Assembly: GCA_041655275.1 (NCBI GenBank)
Contig: JBBAFU010000016.1
Location: 1 to 49,397 of the forward strand
DNA from: JAJYRX01 sp041655275
Lineage (GTDB): Bacteria; Pseudomonadota; Gammaproteobacteria; Burkholderiales; Burkholderiaceae_B
Direction: 5' to 3'
DNA: 49,397 nucleotides
Each line of letters begins with the position of its first letter. Position 1 is the stretch's first letter. Below, in pieces: positions 24,693 to 34,015 of the stretch. A program made the position numbers and the translations under genes. Under the pieces are notes generated by a model. It searched no databases. It saw only the letters and a program-made list of their open reading frames with translations, and had not been told where the DNA came from.

Positions 24693-24722
24693 AAAAAAAT
24701 CGCCACCGTGCTGGGTGGCGAT
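24693..24722 (-). terminator. Rho-independent terminator of tRNA-Met
   Basis: Read on the minus strand, ATCGCCACC pairs perfectly with GGTGGCGAT around a 6-base loop and is followed by seven T. It lies 27 bases beyond the tRNA 3' end and ends that transcript. It also shields the ATPase gene from leftward transcription. Confidence 0.9.
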
Positions 24723-24748
24723 AAGTCGTTGATTGACAATGAAAATTC

Positions 24749-24825
<77 letters not shown>

Positions 24826-24835
24826 AAAGCACGCT

Positions 24836-24864
24836 AATGTACACCACTATCGACGCGCGCGCAA
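24836..24864 (-). promoter_or_regulatory. Promoter of tRNA-Met
   Basis: On the minus strand TTGCGC (24864-24859) and TACATT (24841-24836) are separated by 17 bp. The -35 lies within the 3' end of the hdeD-like gene. The -10 ends 11 bases before the tRNA. Confidence 0.6.
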
Positions 24865-25410
24865 GGCAAGTCCCAGCATGATGAGTGTGACCCCCTGGAA
24901 CGCCAGATCGATGGCCAGCAGGAAACCCAGGATGAACACACTGTTGTCCGGCCAGCCCAGCGCGATGAGCAGGCCCGCCAGCAGGCTGATGGCGCCCGAG
25001 AAAGCCAGCCACTGCCAGCCCGGCTGGGCACGGTTCTGAAACCAGACCCACAGGCGGAAGGCGCCCGAGCCTATCAGGCTCGCACCCAGCAGCAAGGTCA
25101 GGACGGCGGCACCCACCAGCGGATTGTAGAAAGCCAGCGCGCCGGCGCCCAGATACAGCACACCGCTGAGCGTCCAGAGCAGAAAGCCGCCCCAGCCCTT
25201 CATGCGCCAGGCGTTGACCAGCATGGCCACGCCGGCAATCAGCATGAGGATGCCCACGAAGATCACGCTGACAAGGGCGGCGGTCAGCACATGCCAGGAC
25301 GCCAGCAGACCAGTGATCACCAGCACCACACCCAGGCCTACGAACCAGCCCCAGCGATCCTTCACCAGCTGCAGGGGTGACTGGGGATCCATCGACGGAA
25401 ATGAACTCAT
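24847..25410 (-). CDS. HdeD family membrane protein
   Basis: This 187-residue membrane protein has six hydrophobic segments in two-helix units (WFVGLGVVLVITGLLASW, VSVIFVGILMLIAGVAML, LLWTLSGVLYLGAGALAF and so on), the DUF308/HdeD pattern. E. coli HdeD contributes to acid resistance at high cell density, but the mechanism is not known. Its ATG overlaps the stop of the polysaccharide deacetylase gene in an ATGA, so the two are translationally coupled. The role in this organism is unproven. Confidence 0.88.
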   Translation of the reverse strand: MSSFPSMDPQSPLQLVKDRWGWFVGLGVVLVITGLLASWHVLTAALVSVIFVGILMLIAGVAMLVNAWRMKGWGGFLLWTLSGVLYLGAGALAFYNPLVGAAVLTLLLGASLIGSGAFRLWVWFQNRAQPGWQWLAFSGAISLLAGLLIALGWPDNSVFILGFLLAIDLAFQGVTLIMLGLALRARR

Positions 25411-26273
25411 GATGACACCTCTTGGGCAGATGATTGTTTTCTGGCGTCGCTACGCGCCTTCCAGCGATTGTAGACGGGCCCCCAGAATGGATGGCCGGCC
25501 AGCCACAGGCGCTGGCGCAGCCAGGGCCAGTGACGGTTGCGCACCGCAAGCCGGTAGATATGCGCCCGATCGCCGCCCGAGCGGTTCTGCCCACGCGCAT
25601 CCGTGGTGTACAGATAGCGAAAGCCCAGGTCCTGTGCAGCCCTGATGTAGTCCGCATCGAAGTAACCCTGGGGCCAGCACAGATGGGCCGAGGCCCGGCC
25701 CAGGCGGGTTTCCAGCACCGTGCGCGACTGCGCCAGATCCTCGTGGATATGTTGCGCCTTCTCGTGCGCCCGTGCATATTCGCGGTCCCAGCGCACATGC
25801 GTGTGCGTGTGGCTGTGCACCTCGAAAGTCCCTGCCGCATGCATGGCGTGAATTTCATCCCAGCGCAGCATCACATCGTCGGGCTGTGCGCCGAACATCT
25901 GTGCCTTGGCCTGTGCGTGCGGCGGGCATTCCGGCACTTCCACGCCCGGACCGTATACCGGACGCACGGCCCCCTCGCCAATCAGACCTGTGATCGCAAA
26001 CAGGCTTGCCTTCAGGCCATGACGCTGCAAAACGGGATGGGCATACACCCAGTTATCCAGATAGCCGTCATCAAAGGTCAGCAGGACCGATCGCAGCGGT
26101 ACCGGCTCACCCTCAAGAAAACCGGCAAACTCATCTGCCGACAAGGTGTTCCAGCCCGATTCGGCCAGACCACGCATCTGGCTCTCGAACGCATCCACAC
26201 TCACGGCAAGGCTGCCACCCTGACGTGTGACATGGTGATACATCAACACGGGCACACTCTGTGCGGACGTCAC
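25407..26273 (-). CDS. Polysaccharide deacetylase (NodB-type, CE4) family protein
   Basis: This 288-residue protein has the NodB homology domain: VPVLMYHHVTRQG at the N-terminus, LLTFDDGYLDNWVYAHPVL with the metal and catalytic Asp pair near residues 67-69, and FEVHSHTHTHVRW supplying the metal His motif. SAHLCWPQGYFDADYI is the equivalent of the usual FAYPxG strand. No signal peptide is seen, so a cytoplasmic or lipid-linked sugar substrate is possible. It is coupled to HdeD and divergent from a GT9 glycosyltransferase, suggesting cell-envelope glycan modification. Confidence 0.88.
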   Translation of the reverse strand: MTSAQSVPVLMYHHVTRQGGSLAVSVDAFESQMRGLAESGWNTLSADEFAGFLEGEPVPLRSVLLTFDDGYLDNWVYAHPVLQRHGLKASLFAITGLIGEGAVRPVYGPGVEVPECPPHAQAKAQMFGAQPDDVMLRWDEIHAMHAAGTFEVHSHTHTHVRWDREYARAHEKAQHIHEDLAQSRTVLETRLGRASAHLCWPQGYFDADYIRAAQDLGFRYLYTTDARGQNRSGGDRAHIYRLAVRNRHWPWLRQRLWLAGHPFWGPVYNRWKARSDARKQSSAQEVSS

Positions 26274-26362
26274 CCTTATTTACCTCTATAACAATATGGT
26301 TATCTTCATTTTAGGAGATTTTGACCATACAATCCTGCCGTCGCCGACACTCCGCCATCGAG

Positions 26363-27292
26363 ATGCCCACCACCACCGTTTTCATCCGAAGCATGCGTTT
26401 CCTGGGTGGACACCTGGTGACCTATCCGCTGCTGCACCAGCTGCGCAAGACGTTTCCGGAAGATGTCATCACCGTAGCAGGCACGGACCCCGTCAGCGAG
26501 CACTATCTGGACACACCATGGGTGGATCGCTTCGCGCGAGTCGACAGCCTGCGCGACAAGCTCGGCATCATGCGCAACAGCACGCGCATCTTCGTATTGC
26601 ACTGGTCGAGCGAGCAATATGCACCACTGGGTCTGTTCTGTCGCGTGCCCATGCGTGTGGGTTTTCACGGTCGCCGCCTGAGCGACTGTCTGTGGACACA
26701 GAGCTCCGAGAAAGATGATCGCGTCTATCTGGGAGCGGCCTACATGACGCTGCTGCAGACCATTCGCGACTTCGACCTGCAGATCGCTGCCGGCCAGGCC
26801 ATGCACGCACTGGCGCTGCAGGCCGGCATACGCCCCAGGCCCTGCGAGGTAATATTCATGCCGGGCGGGGGCGCCGGGACCTACAAACGATGGCGACTGG
26901 ACGCCTTCCTCGCCCTGATTGCCCCACTACGCCAGTTGCTCGGGCCGCAGACGCGCTTTGCGGTGATCACCGGACCGGACGAGCGCCGTGAAGACGAACG
27001 CCTGCGCGCGATGGACTTGCCGGGGGTGCAGGTTGAGCGTGATCTGCCCATGGCCGACATAGCCCGCCTGGCACTGCATGCCAGACTCATTGTGGCCAAC
27101 GATTGCGGTCCTTCCCACCTTGCACAACACACCGGCTGCCCCTATGTGGGCATTTTCCACGAACCCAATCCGGAATGGTTCTGGCAACGCCGCCAGTCGC
27201 GCGCCGTGATGCCCGCCAATGGCAGTGGGGAAATCCAGGATGTCACGCCGGAACAAGTGCTTCAGTCCTGTCGCGAAGTCCTGCAACACTGA
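26363..27292 (+). CDS. Glycosyltransferase family 9 (ADP-heptose:LPS heptosyltransferase-like)
   Basis: The 309-residue sequence follows the GT9 layout. An N-terminal FIRSMRFLGGHLVTYPLLHQLRKTFP segment (quoted by outline) and VDRFARVDSLRD come first. Then CEVIFMPGGGAGTYKRW carries the nucleotide-binding turn, and VANDCGPSHLAQHTGCPYVG is the classic acceptor-site motif. It probably adds heptose or a related sugar to lipopolysaccharide at the inner membrane. ATG 26363 matches the family start. AGGAG at 26313-26317 is placed nearer to an in-frame TTG at 26321, so a start 14 codons earlier cannot be excluded. Confidence 0.87.
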   Translation: MPTTTVFIRSMRFLGGHLVTYPLLHQLRKTFPEDVITVAGTDPVSEHYLDTPWVDRFARVDSLRDKLGIMRNSTRIFVLHWSSEQYAPLGLFCRVPMRVGFHGRRLSDCLWTQSSEKDDRVYLGAAYMTLLQTIRDFDLQIAAGQAMHALALQAGIRPRPCEVIFMPGGGAGTYKRWRLDAFLALIAPLRQLLGPQTRFAVITGPDERREDERLRAMDLPGVQVERDLPMADIARLALHARLIVANDCGPSHLAQHTGCPYVGIFHEPNPEWFWQRRQSRAVMPANGSGEIQDVTPEQVLQSCREVLQH

Positions 27293-27406
27293 AGCCGGCA
27301 CTGTGGCGCCGTGACTTGTCGCTTGTAGGCTCGCGCACCGGCCGCTACACTGCACTGCGACACCTGCATTGCAATATGCCCAGATGATCGCCACCCCAAT
27401 CGCACC

Positions 27407-28900
27407 ATGAAATATCTGCTCGCCCTGGACCAGGGCACCTCCAGTACACGCAGCATTGTCTTCGATGCCCGGGGCCGGCTATGCAGTCTGGCGCAAAACC
27501 CCCTGCGGCAGGCCTACCCGCAACCCGGCTGGGTCGAGCATGATCCGCTGGAAATCTGGCAGGCACAGATCCAGACCGCCCGCCAGGCCATGACGCAGGC
27601 GGGCATCCATGCGCGCGATATCTGTGCACTGGGCATCACCAACCAGCGCGAAACCAGCCTGATCTGGGACCGGATCACGGGCGAGCCGCTGCATCAGGCC
27701 ATCGTCTGGCAGGACCGGCGCACCGAACCCTATTGCGAAGCCTTGCGTGCACAGGGGCTGGAAGAAGACATCATTGCCCGCACCGGCCTGCGCATCGACG
27801 CCTATTTTTCAGCCACCAAGCTGCAATGGCTGCTGGACCATGTCGACGGTGCGCGTGCGCTCGCCCAGGCCGGCCGTCTTGCATTTGGCACCGTGGACAG
27901 CTGGCTGATCTGGAAGCTCACAGGCGGAGGACGGCACGCCTGCGATGTCAGCAATGCGTCGCGTACACTGCTGTTCAACATCCATACGGGCAGCTGGGAT
28001 GCAGACCTGCTGCGCGCCATGGACATCCCCGCCCAGGTGCTGCCGGAAGTACTGCCTTCCGCAGCGCACTACGGCGATACGGCTCATGGCCTTTTCGAGG
28101 CCGTCATTCCCATCACGGGCGTGGCGGGCGACCAGCAGAGCGCCCTCTTCGGCCAGGCCTGCTTCTCACCCGGCATGGCCAAGAACACCTATGGCACAGG
28201 CTGCTTCATGCTCATGCCGACGGGCACCCGTCAGCAAGAATCGCAGCATGGCCTGCTCAGCACACGCTGCGCACAGACCGATGAAACGACGCAATTCGCG
28301 CTCGAAGGCAGCGTCTTCGTGGGTGGCGCAGTAGTGCAATGGCTGCGCGACGGCCTGCATGGTGTACGCGAGAGCAGCGAAATCGAGGCGCTGGCCCGCA
28401 GCGTACCGGATGCCGGCGGCGTCAGCTTCGTGCCGGCTTTCACCGGCCTGGGCGCCCCCTGGTGGAACACTGATGCACGCGGCACCATTACCGGTATCAC
28501 ACGCGGCACAACCATGGCGCATATTGCCCGCGCCGCGCTGGAAAGCATCGCCTTCCAGAGCGCATCGGTTCTGGATGCCATGAGCCGGGACGCCCGCGCT
28601 GCCGGTGCCGCTGCCCTGACCGAACTGCGTGTGGATGGTGGTGCCAGCGTCAATGACTTTCTCATGCAGTTTCAGGCCGACCTGCTGGGCATTCCCGTCG
28701 TGCGTCCGGCGGTTGTGGAAACCACGGCACTGGGCGCCGCCTGGCTTGCGGGCCTGGCTGGTGGACTGTACACCGACACCCGGGAGCTGACCGGCCTGTG
28801 GCGGGAAGACAGGCGTTTCGAGCCGTGCATGTCGCACAGCGACGCCCGGGCACGCATGGACGATTGGCAACACGCCGTGCGCAAGGCCTGCGCGGTCTGA
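27407..28900 (+). CDS. glpK: Glycerol kinase GlpK
   Basis: This 497-residue FGGY kinase phosphorylates glycerol to sn-glycerol-3-phosphate using ATP. The phosphate loop LALDQGTSSTRSIVFD is at residues 4-19. VWQDRRTEPYCEAL, YFSATKLQWLLDHV, GTVDSWLIWKLTGG and GVAGDQQSALFGQACF are glycerol-kinase signatures. LRVDGGASVNDFLMQFQADL contains the second ATP-site Gly motif. The length is standard. No glpF, glpD or glpR lies nearby. The TM2-domain gene follows after 23 bases and may be co-transcribed. Confidence 0.95.
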   Translation: MKYLLALDQGTSSTRSIVFDARGRLCSLAQNPLRQAYPQPGWVEHDPLEIWQAQIQTARQAMTQAGIHARDICALGITNQRETSLIWDRITGEPLHQAIVWQDRRTEPYCEALRAQGLEEDIIARTGLRIDAYFSATKLQWLLDHVDGARALAQAGRLAFGTVDSWLIWKLTGGGRHACDVSNASRTLLFNIHTGSWDADLLRAMDIPAQVLPEVLPSAAHYGDTAHGLFEAVIPITGVAGDQQSALFGQACFSPGMAKNTYGTGCFMLMPTGTRQQESQHGLLSTRCAQTDETTQFALEGSVFVGGAVVQWLRDGLHGVRESSEIEALARSVPDAGGVSFVPAFTGLGAPWWNTDARGTITGITRGTTMAHIARAALESIAFQSASVLDAMSRDARAAGAAALTELRVDGGASVNDFLMQFQADLLGIPVVRPAVVETTALGAAWLAGLAGGLYTDTRELTGLWREDRRFEPCMSHSDARARMDDWQHAVRKACAV

Positions 28901-28923
28901 ACCCTCACAAGGAAAACCACATC

Positions 28924-29391
28924 ATGGTGCAGAAAATCATCCTGGCGATTACCATCTTCGTGGTCGTCCTGCTCGCCCTCACCTTTGGCGAGCGTGTCTC
29001 GGGCGTGCTGTTCGACTGGCTATCGCGTATCACCGGCCTGGTAATCCACAACTTCACCGATCTCTATCTGTGGGTGCATGGCTATGTGCAAACCCATACA
29101 GCCAGAGTCATCCTGGCGGTCGCGCTCACGGTACCCATCTACATCTGGCTGGTCCGCCACGACGGCCCGCGCCTGAACCTGCCCGCCAGCCGCCGCCGCA
29201 TGGCCATCGTGCTTGCCCTGCTGCTGGGCTGGATCGGCATCCACCGCTTCTACCTGGGCCAGATCGGCTGGGGCATTCTCTATGTGCTGCTGTTCATGCT
29301 GTTCACACCCCTGGCCATCATTGCCGCCTTCATCGACACCTTGCGCTACCTGTTCATGAGCGACGAGGAATTCCAGGCCATCAGGCCGTAG
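28924..29391 (+). CDS. TM2 domain-containing membrane protein
   Basis: This 155-residue membrane protein begins with a hydrophobic helix (IILAITIFVVVLLALTFG), followed by a second long one near residues 61-78. The TM2 domain occupies residues ~93-145: MAIVLALLLGWIGIHRFYLG, then QIGWGILYVLLFMLFTPLAI. The GxxGxHRFYLG turn is diagnostic. TM2 proteins have no settled function in bacteria. AAGGA precedes the ATG. The last 11 bases overlap the convergent SulP gene. Confidence 0.88.
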   Translation: MVQKIILAITIFVVVLLALTFGERVSGVLFDWLSRITGLVIHNFTDLYLWVHGYVQTHTARVILAVALTVPIYIWLVRHDGPRLNLPASRRRMAIVLALLLGWIGIHRFYLGQIGWGILYVLLFMLFTPLAIIAAFIDTLRYLFMSDEEFQAIRP

Positions 29392-31063
29392 CACCCGCGT
29401 CGGCCGCGGTGTCCGCCGACGCCCGCTCATGGTCCAGCACTGCCAGTGCCGAGGCCAGATCCGGCAGCTGATTGCCGGTGCCCAGACGCTGCGTGAGCCC
29501 CATGCGGCGCAGCTTGCGTGCAACCCGCTCGTTGGCCTCGACAAACATCACGCGAACCTTGCGTTCCTGCAGATCGGCGACCACGTCTTCCAGGGTCTGC
29601 AGGCCGGTGGCGTCAATGAAAGGCACCCAGCGAAGGCGTACCACCACCACCCTGGGCAGCTGGGTCGCCTTGCCTATGGTCTTCTGCAGGGCTTCCACAC
29701 CCGCAAAGAAGAACGGCCCCTCGACACTGTAGAAGGCGACGTCTGCGGGCCACTCATCGGGGGCATCGCTACCCAGCAGACCACGCAGATAGGACTCCGT
29801 CTGTTCGCGCACGGTAACGCTGTCCGACATGCGCTTCATGAAATGCAGCATGGCCAGCACCACGCCAATGTTCACGGCAACCACCAGATCGGCAAACACC
29901 GTGAGCAGGAAAGTGACCGAAAGAATGATGACATCCGCGCGCGGCGCACGCTGGAACATACGGATCACCAGCCGCACCTCGCTCATGTTCCAGGCCACCA
30001 TGAACAGGATGGCCGCCAGTGCAGCCAGGGGAATATTGGCGGCCAGAGGCGCAAGGGCGAGCAGGATGAATATCAGGGTAATAGTGTGGACGATGCCGGC
30101 AAGGGGGCTGTTGCCGCCGTTGCGGATATTGGTGGCGGTACGTGCAATGGCGCCGGTCGCGGCAATCCCGCCGAACAGGGGCGCCAGCACATTGGCCAGA
30201 CCCTGGCCGATGAGCTCCTGATTGGAATTGTGGCGTGTGCCTGCCATCCCGTCGGCAACGACCGCGGAAAGCAGCGATTCGATGGCACCCAGCATGGCGA
30301 TGGCAAAGGCCGGGCCGATCAGGTTCACCAGCTTGCCGGGAGACAGGTCGGGCAGCTGGAAGGCCGGCAACCCCCGCGGGATTTCACCAAAGGTGGAGCC
30401 TATGGTCGCCACCGACTCGAACTGGAACGCCGATTGCAGCACGGTGGCCACTATCAATGCCACCAGCGGCCCGGGCACGCGCGAAAACCGCGGAATGCGC
30501 GACGTGAACAACACCAGCACCAGCGATAGCAGGGCCAGTGCCGTGGTGGTGACATCCAGCTGGGGCAGGACTTGCAGCAGCTGCCACAGCTTCTGGTGAA
30601 AATGCTCGCCACTGACGGCGGGCAGGCCGAAGAAGTCGCGCCACTGGCCCACCCAGATGATGACACCGATACCCGCCGTGAAACCCACGATGACCGGTGC
30701 GGGAATGAACTTGAGGATAATGCCCAGACGGGCAAACCCGAAAACCAGCAGGATGATGCCCGCCATCAGGGTGGCGGTCTGCAGGCCTCCGACACCATGG
30801 CGCACCACAATATCCGCCAGAATGACGATGAAGGCACCGGTGGGGCCGGCAATCTGTACACGGCTGCCGCCGAAGATCGATACCGCCAGCCCGGCAATGA
30901 TGGCGGTGTACAGACCCTGCTCGGGCTTGACACCCGAAGCGATGGCGAAGGCCATGGCCAGCGGCAGCGCAACGATGCCGACGATCACCCCCGCAATGAT
31001 GTTGCGGGTCCAATGAGAACGCGCCATCAAACCGGCGCGCCAGGCTTCTTGCAGGACGATCAT
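29381..31063 (-). CDS. SulP family anion transporter with STAS domain
   Basis: This 560-residue protein has about 14 hydrophobic segments followed by a cytoplasmic STAS domain (about residues 440-540; VVVRLRWVPFIDATGLQTLED). The SulP opening IIAGVIVGIVALPLAMAFAIASG and GLYTAIIAGLAVSIFGGSRVQI, quoted by outline, are typical, as is IAGPTGAFIVILADIV. SulP proteins move sulfate, bicarbonate or dicarboxylates. No carbonic anhydrase is fused or adjacent, so the anion is unknown. It is transcribed alone, 70 bases downstream of the 3' end of the cadA-like gene. Confidence 0.93.
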   Translation of the reverse strand: MIVLQEAWRAGLMARSHWTRNIIAGVIVGIVALPLAMAFAIASGVKPEQGLYTAIIAGLAVSIFGGSRVQIAGPTGAFIVILADIVVRHGVGGLQTATLMAGIILLVFGFARLGIILKFIPAPVIVGFTAGIGVIIWVGQWRDFFGLPAVSGEHFHQKLWQLLQVLPQLDVTTTALALLSLVLVLFTSRIPRFSRVPGPLVALIVATVLQSAFQFESVATIGSTFGEIPRGLPAFQLPDLSPGKLVNLIGPAFAIAMLGAIESLLSAVVADGMAGTRHNSNQELIGQGLANVLAPLFGGIAATGAIARTATNIRNGGNSPLAGIVHTITLIFILLALAPLAANIPLAALAAILFMVAWNMSEVRLVIRMFQRAPRADVIILSVTFLLTVFADLVVAVNIGVVLAMLHFMKRMSDSVTVREQTESYLRGLLGSDAPDEWPADVAFYSVEGPFFFAGVEALQKTIGKATQLPRVVVVRLRWVPFIDATGLQTLEDVVADLQERKVRVMFVEANERVARKLRRMGLTQRLGTGNQLPDLASALAVLDHERASADTAADAGATA

Positions 31064-31133
31064 CGACGACCTTGAAAAAAATGGAAACGGGGATCGTCCT
31101 CAATTATACGAAGTTGCCGCACAGACCTGATCT

Positions 31134-33377
31134 TCAGGGAGATACCGGGGCCGGGCGCACACCCGGCAGCAGTCGCAGGCTGTTGGCCAGCACGATCAGG
31201 CTGGCCCCCACGTCGGCGAAGACCGCCATCCACATGGTCGCCAGACCCATGAGCGTGATGATGACGAACACCAGCTTGATACCCAGCGCCAGGGAAATGT
31301 TCTGCACCAGAATCCGGTGGGTGGCACGCGACAGGCGGATGAACTGGCCCAGCTTGCGCAGATCATCATCCATCAGCGCCACGTCGGCGGTCTCGAGCGC
31401 GGTATCGCTGCCGATCACACCCATGGCAAAACCGATGTCCGCGCGCGCCAGGGCCGGTGCGTCGTTGATGCCGTCACCGACCATGCCCACCCGTCCCTGC
31501 CCCGACAAATCCTCGATGATGGCCAGCTTGTCGTGCGGCAGCAGGTCTGCGCGCACCGTTTCCACCCCTGCCTGCGCGGCCACCGCCTGCGCCGTGGCCG
31601 CGTTGTCACCCGTCAGCATCAGGGTGCGCACGCCCAGATCGTGCAGCTCGGCCAGTGCCTGGCGGCTGGTTTCGCGCAGTGTGTCGGCCACGACAAAGAC
31701 CGCCAGCACCCGGCGCCCATCGGCCAGCACGCTGACGGTACGCCCTTGCGCGCGCGCATCGGCGACGTACTGTGCGAGCCCGGTCGTGGCGGCACCCTGC
31801 GGCAACAATGTCGCAATCCAGTCCGGATTGCCCAGATACAGCGGCTCGCCTTCATGCTCGGCCCCGCTGCCCTGCCCCGGCCAGGCCCGCACCGCATGCA
31901 GAACGGGAAGATCATTGTCATTGGCGAGCCGGGCTTGCCCATCGTATGCCGCGAGCCCCCGGACGATGGCCCGGGACACGGGATGATCGGAGCGCAGGGC
32001 AAGCGCACGGGCCAGGGCCTGCACAGGGGCACCGCCGCTTTCAGGTACTTCAATGCGCAGATCCAGCAGGCTGGGCCGGCCCGAAGTGAGTGTGCCCGTC
32101 TTGTCCAGCGCCAGCCAGCGCAGATGCCGCCCCTGCTCCAGAAAGGCGCCACCCTTGATCAGCATGCCCTGGCGCGCCGCCGCACCCAGGGCGCTGACGA
32201 TGGCCACAGGCGTGGAAATCACGAGCGCGCAGGGGCAGGCAATCACAAGCAGCACCAGCGCCATATAGGCCGCTTCACGCCAGGCCATCATCCCCGCCAG
32301 AGGGGGCACAACAGCCACCACGAGCGCGAGCAGGCAGACCAGCGGTGTATACACAGCGGCAAAACGATCCACGAAACGCTGTATGGGCGCCCTGCGCGAC
32401 TGTGCATCATGCACGCTGTGGATGATGTGAGCGAGCACGGTGTCATCCGCCGCCGCCGTCACCTGGATCTCGAGCTCGCCCATGCCATTGATGCTGCCGG
32501 CATAGACCCCATCGCCCAGCTTGCGTTCGATGAGTGCGCTTTCACCCGTGATGGGCGCCTGATTGACTTCGCCATGACCATGGACGACAACGCCGTCCAG
32601 GCCGATGCGCTCCCCGGGCAGCACGCGCAGCACATCGCCCACTGCGACGGCGCGCACCGCCACACTGGCCCAGCTGCCGTCCGCCTGGCGACGGCTGACG
32701 TGATCGGGTGCGACTGCCATGAGACGCTCCACGGAATCGCGCGCCTTGTCAAGCGAACGCGCCTCTATGGCCTCGGCAATGGCAAACAGCACCATGACCA
32801 TGGCAGCCTCGGGCCATTGACCCAGGAGCAGCGCACCCGTCACGGCGATACTCATGAGCGCATTGATATTGAGCTTGCCTTGACGCAGCGCGATCAGACC
32901 CTTGCGGTAAGTCGATGTCCCGCTGAGTACCACAGCCAGTACGGCCGTCAGAAGCACCAGCCAGCCCGGCGCCGGGAACCAGTGGGCCATCTCGGCCGTC
33001 AATGCGGCGAGCGCGGCCAGACCCAGCAGCCACGACGTCCGCGCACCCGAAGGCGCCGTCTGCATTTCCTCACCCGGAAGCTCCGCCCGGAAGCCGATTT
33101 CACGCAGCGCAGCGAGCACGGATGGCAAGGCGTCCGCTGCATGATCCACCGTGAGCACGCGCTGCATCAGATTGAAGCGCAGCGCATGTACGCCGGGCAT
33201 GCCCTTGAGACGCGCGCGAATGAGACCCTCTTCGGTGGGACAATCCATCTGCAGGATGCGCAAGGGCGTGCGCAGCGCCTGGCCCACGGCCTGTGTGGCG
33301 ACCAGGGGCGCCAGCGACGCCGGTGCTGCGGCATGACCATGCGCAGGCTCCGATGAATGACAGCAGTGATCAGCCAT
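31134..33377 (-). CDS. cadA: Cd/Pb/Zn-translocating P1B-type ATPase
   Basis: This 747-residue heavy-metal exporter pumps divalent soft metals out of the cytoplasm at the cost of ATP. The N-terminus has a His/Cys-rich start and one HMA-like domain with ILQMDCPTEEG (Cys46) in place of a CxxC pair. The actuator TGES is at 277-280, the membrane metal site Cys-Pro-Cys at 381-383 and the phosphorylated Asp425 in DKTGT. A GDGIND-type hinge follows near the end. It is divergent from a CadR regulator, and the promoter between them has the expected 19-bp spacer, which fixes the metal class as Cd/Pb/Zn rather than copper. Confidence 0.95.
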   Translation of the reverse strand: MADHCCHSSEPAHGHAAAPASLAPLVATQAVGQALRTPLRILQMDCPTEEGLIRARLKGMPGVHALRFNLMQRVLTVDHAADALPSVLAALREIGFRAELPGEEMQTAPSGARTSWLLGLAALAALTAEMAHWFPAPGWLVLLTAVLAVVLSGTSTYRKGLIALRQGKLNINALMSIAVTGALLLGQWPEAAMVMVLFAIAEAIEARSLDKARDSVERLMAVAPDHVSRRQADGSWASVAVRAVAVGDVLRVLPGERIGLDGVVVHGHGEVNQAPITGESALIERKLGDGVYAGSINGMGELEIQVTAAADDTVLAHIIHSVHDAQSRRAPIQRFVDRFAAVYTPLVCLLALVVAVVPPLAGMMAWREAAYMALVLLVIACPCALVISTPVAIVSALGAAARQGMLIKGGAFLEQGRHLRWLALDKTGTLTSGRPSLLDLRIEVPESGGAPVQALARALALRSDHPVSRAIVRGLAAYDGQARLANDNDLPVLHAVRAWPGQGSGAEHEGEPLYLGNPDWIATLLPQGAATTGLAQYVADARAQGRTVSVLADGRRVLAVFVVADTLRETSRQALAELHDLGVRTLMLTGDNAATAQAVAAQAGVETVRADLLPHDKLAIIEDLSGQGRVGMVGDGINDAPALARADIGFAMGVIGSDTALETADVALMDDDLRKLGQFIRLSRATHRILVQNISLALGIKLVFVIITLMGLATMWMAVFADVGASLIVLANSLRLLPGVRPAPVSP

Positions 33378-33407
33378 TGCAACTCCCCGTAACGCTTGCA
33401 GGACTCC

Positions 33408-33438
33408 ATTGAACTGTTTAAAGTAACTATAAGGTCAA
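33408..33438 (-). promoter_or_regulatory. MerR-type cadA promoter with 19-bp spacer and operator dyad
   Basis: On the minus strand TTGACC (33438-33433) and TTCAAT (33413-33408) are 19 bp apart, the long spacing that MerR-family activators untwist. The spacer holds TTATAGT-T-ACTTTAA, a dyad with one mismatch that matches known CadR/PbrR operators in form. It lies 31 bases upstream of the cadA start and serves the divergent cadR as well. Confidence 0.8.
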
Positions 33439-33467
33439 GTCGGCCACCCCCTATCCTGGACATCATC

Positions 33468-33899
33468 ATGAAAATCGGACAGCTGGCGCGTCTGGCGCGC
33501 TGCACCACGCAGACCATACGCTTCTACGAGCAGGCAGGGCTGATGCCGCCCACCGCCCGCAGCGAAGCCAATTACCGCGTCTATCGCCAGGAGCATCTGG
33601 AACGGCTGCGCTTCATCCGCAACTGCCGCAGCCTGGACATGAGTCACGAGGAAATCCGCAGCCTGCTGCAATCCATGGACGAGCCCCAGGAGAGCTGCGC
33701 ACCGGTCAACAGCCTGCTGGACGAGCATATCGGTCACGTCGACATTCGGCTGCGCGAACTCGAGCGCCTGCGCGAGCAGCTTGTGGCCCTGCGCCGGCGC
33801 TGCGATCACGCCAGTGCCGTACCCGACTGCGGCATCATCCAGGGCCTGGTCACCATGCAGACGCCGGCAGACACGGGCTCGGAATCCCACCTGGGCTGA
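33468..33899 (+). CDS. cadR: Cd(II)/Pb(II)-responsive MerR-family regulator CadR
   Basis: This 143-residue regulator has the MerR helix-turn-helix at its start (MKIGQLARLARCTTQTIRFY), a long dimerisation helix (residues ~82-112) and metal-binding cysteines at 77, 112 and 121, the layout of the CadR/PbrR group. A His-containing tail is short. ATG 33468 gives the canonical MKIG start; an upstream in-frame start adds residues foreign to the family. It activates the divergent P-type ATPase gene when cadmium, lead or zinc is bound. Confidence 0.93.
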   Translation: MKIGQLARLARCTTQTIRFYEQAGLMPPTARSEANYRVYRQEHLERLRFIRNCRSLDMSHEEIRSLLQSMDEPQESCAPVNSLLDEHIGHVDIRLRELERLREQLVALRRRCDHASAVPDCGIIQGLVTMQTPADTGSESHLG

Positions 33900-34015
33900 A
33901 ACGCCGGTGCGCCCGGCGAAGGCCTGTTGCGGCCGGGGGCATACAACACAAACCTGTCGGGACATGCTACTGTAGACGCCGAAAAAACAGCCCGCCCCGC
34001 CCGACAGGACCATTC

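Noticed and set aside
23368..24748. ATPase gene as a complete mobile element inserted at tRNA-Met
   Set aside because: No integrase, transposase or second copy of the tRNA 3' end was found at the other side.
31317..33356. 679-codon plus-strand frame
   Set aside because: It is antisense to the cadA-like P-type ATPase, whose motifs are all intact.
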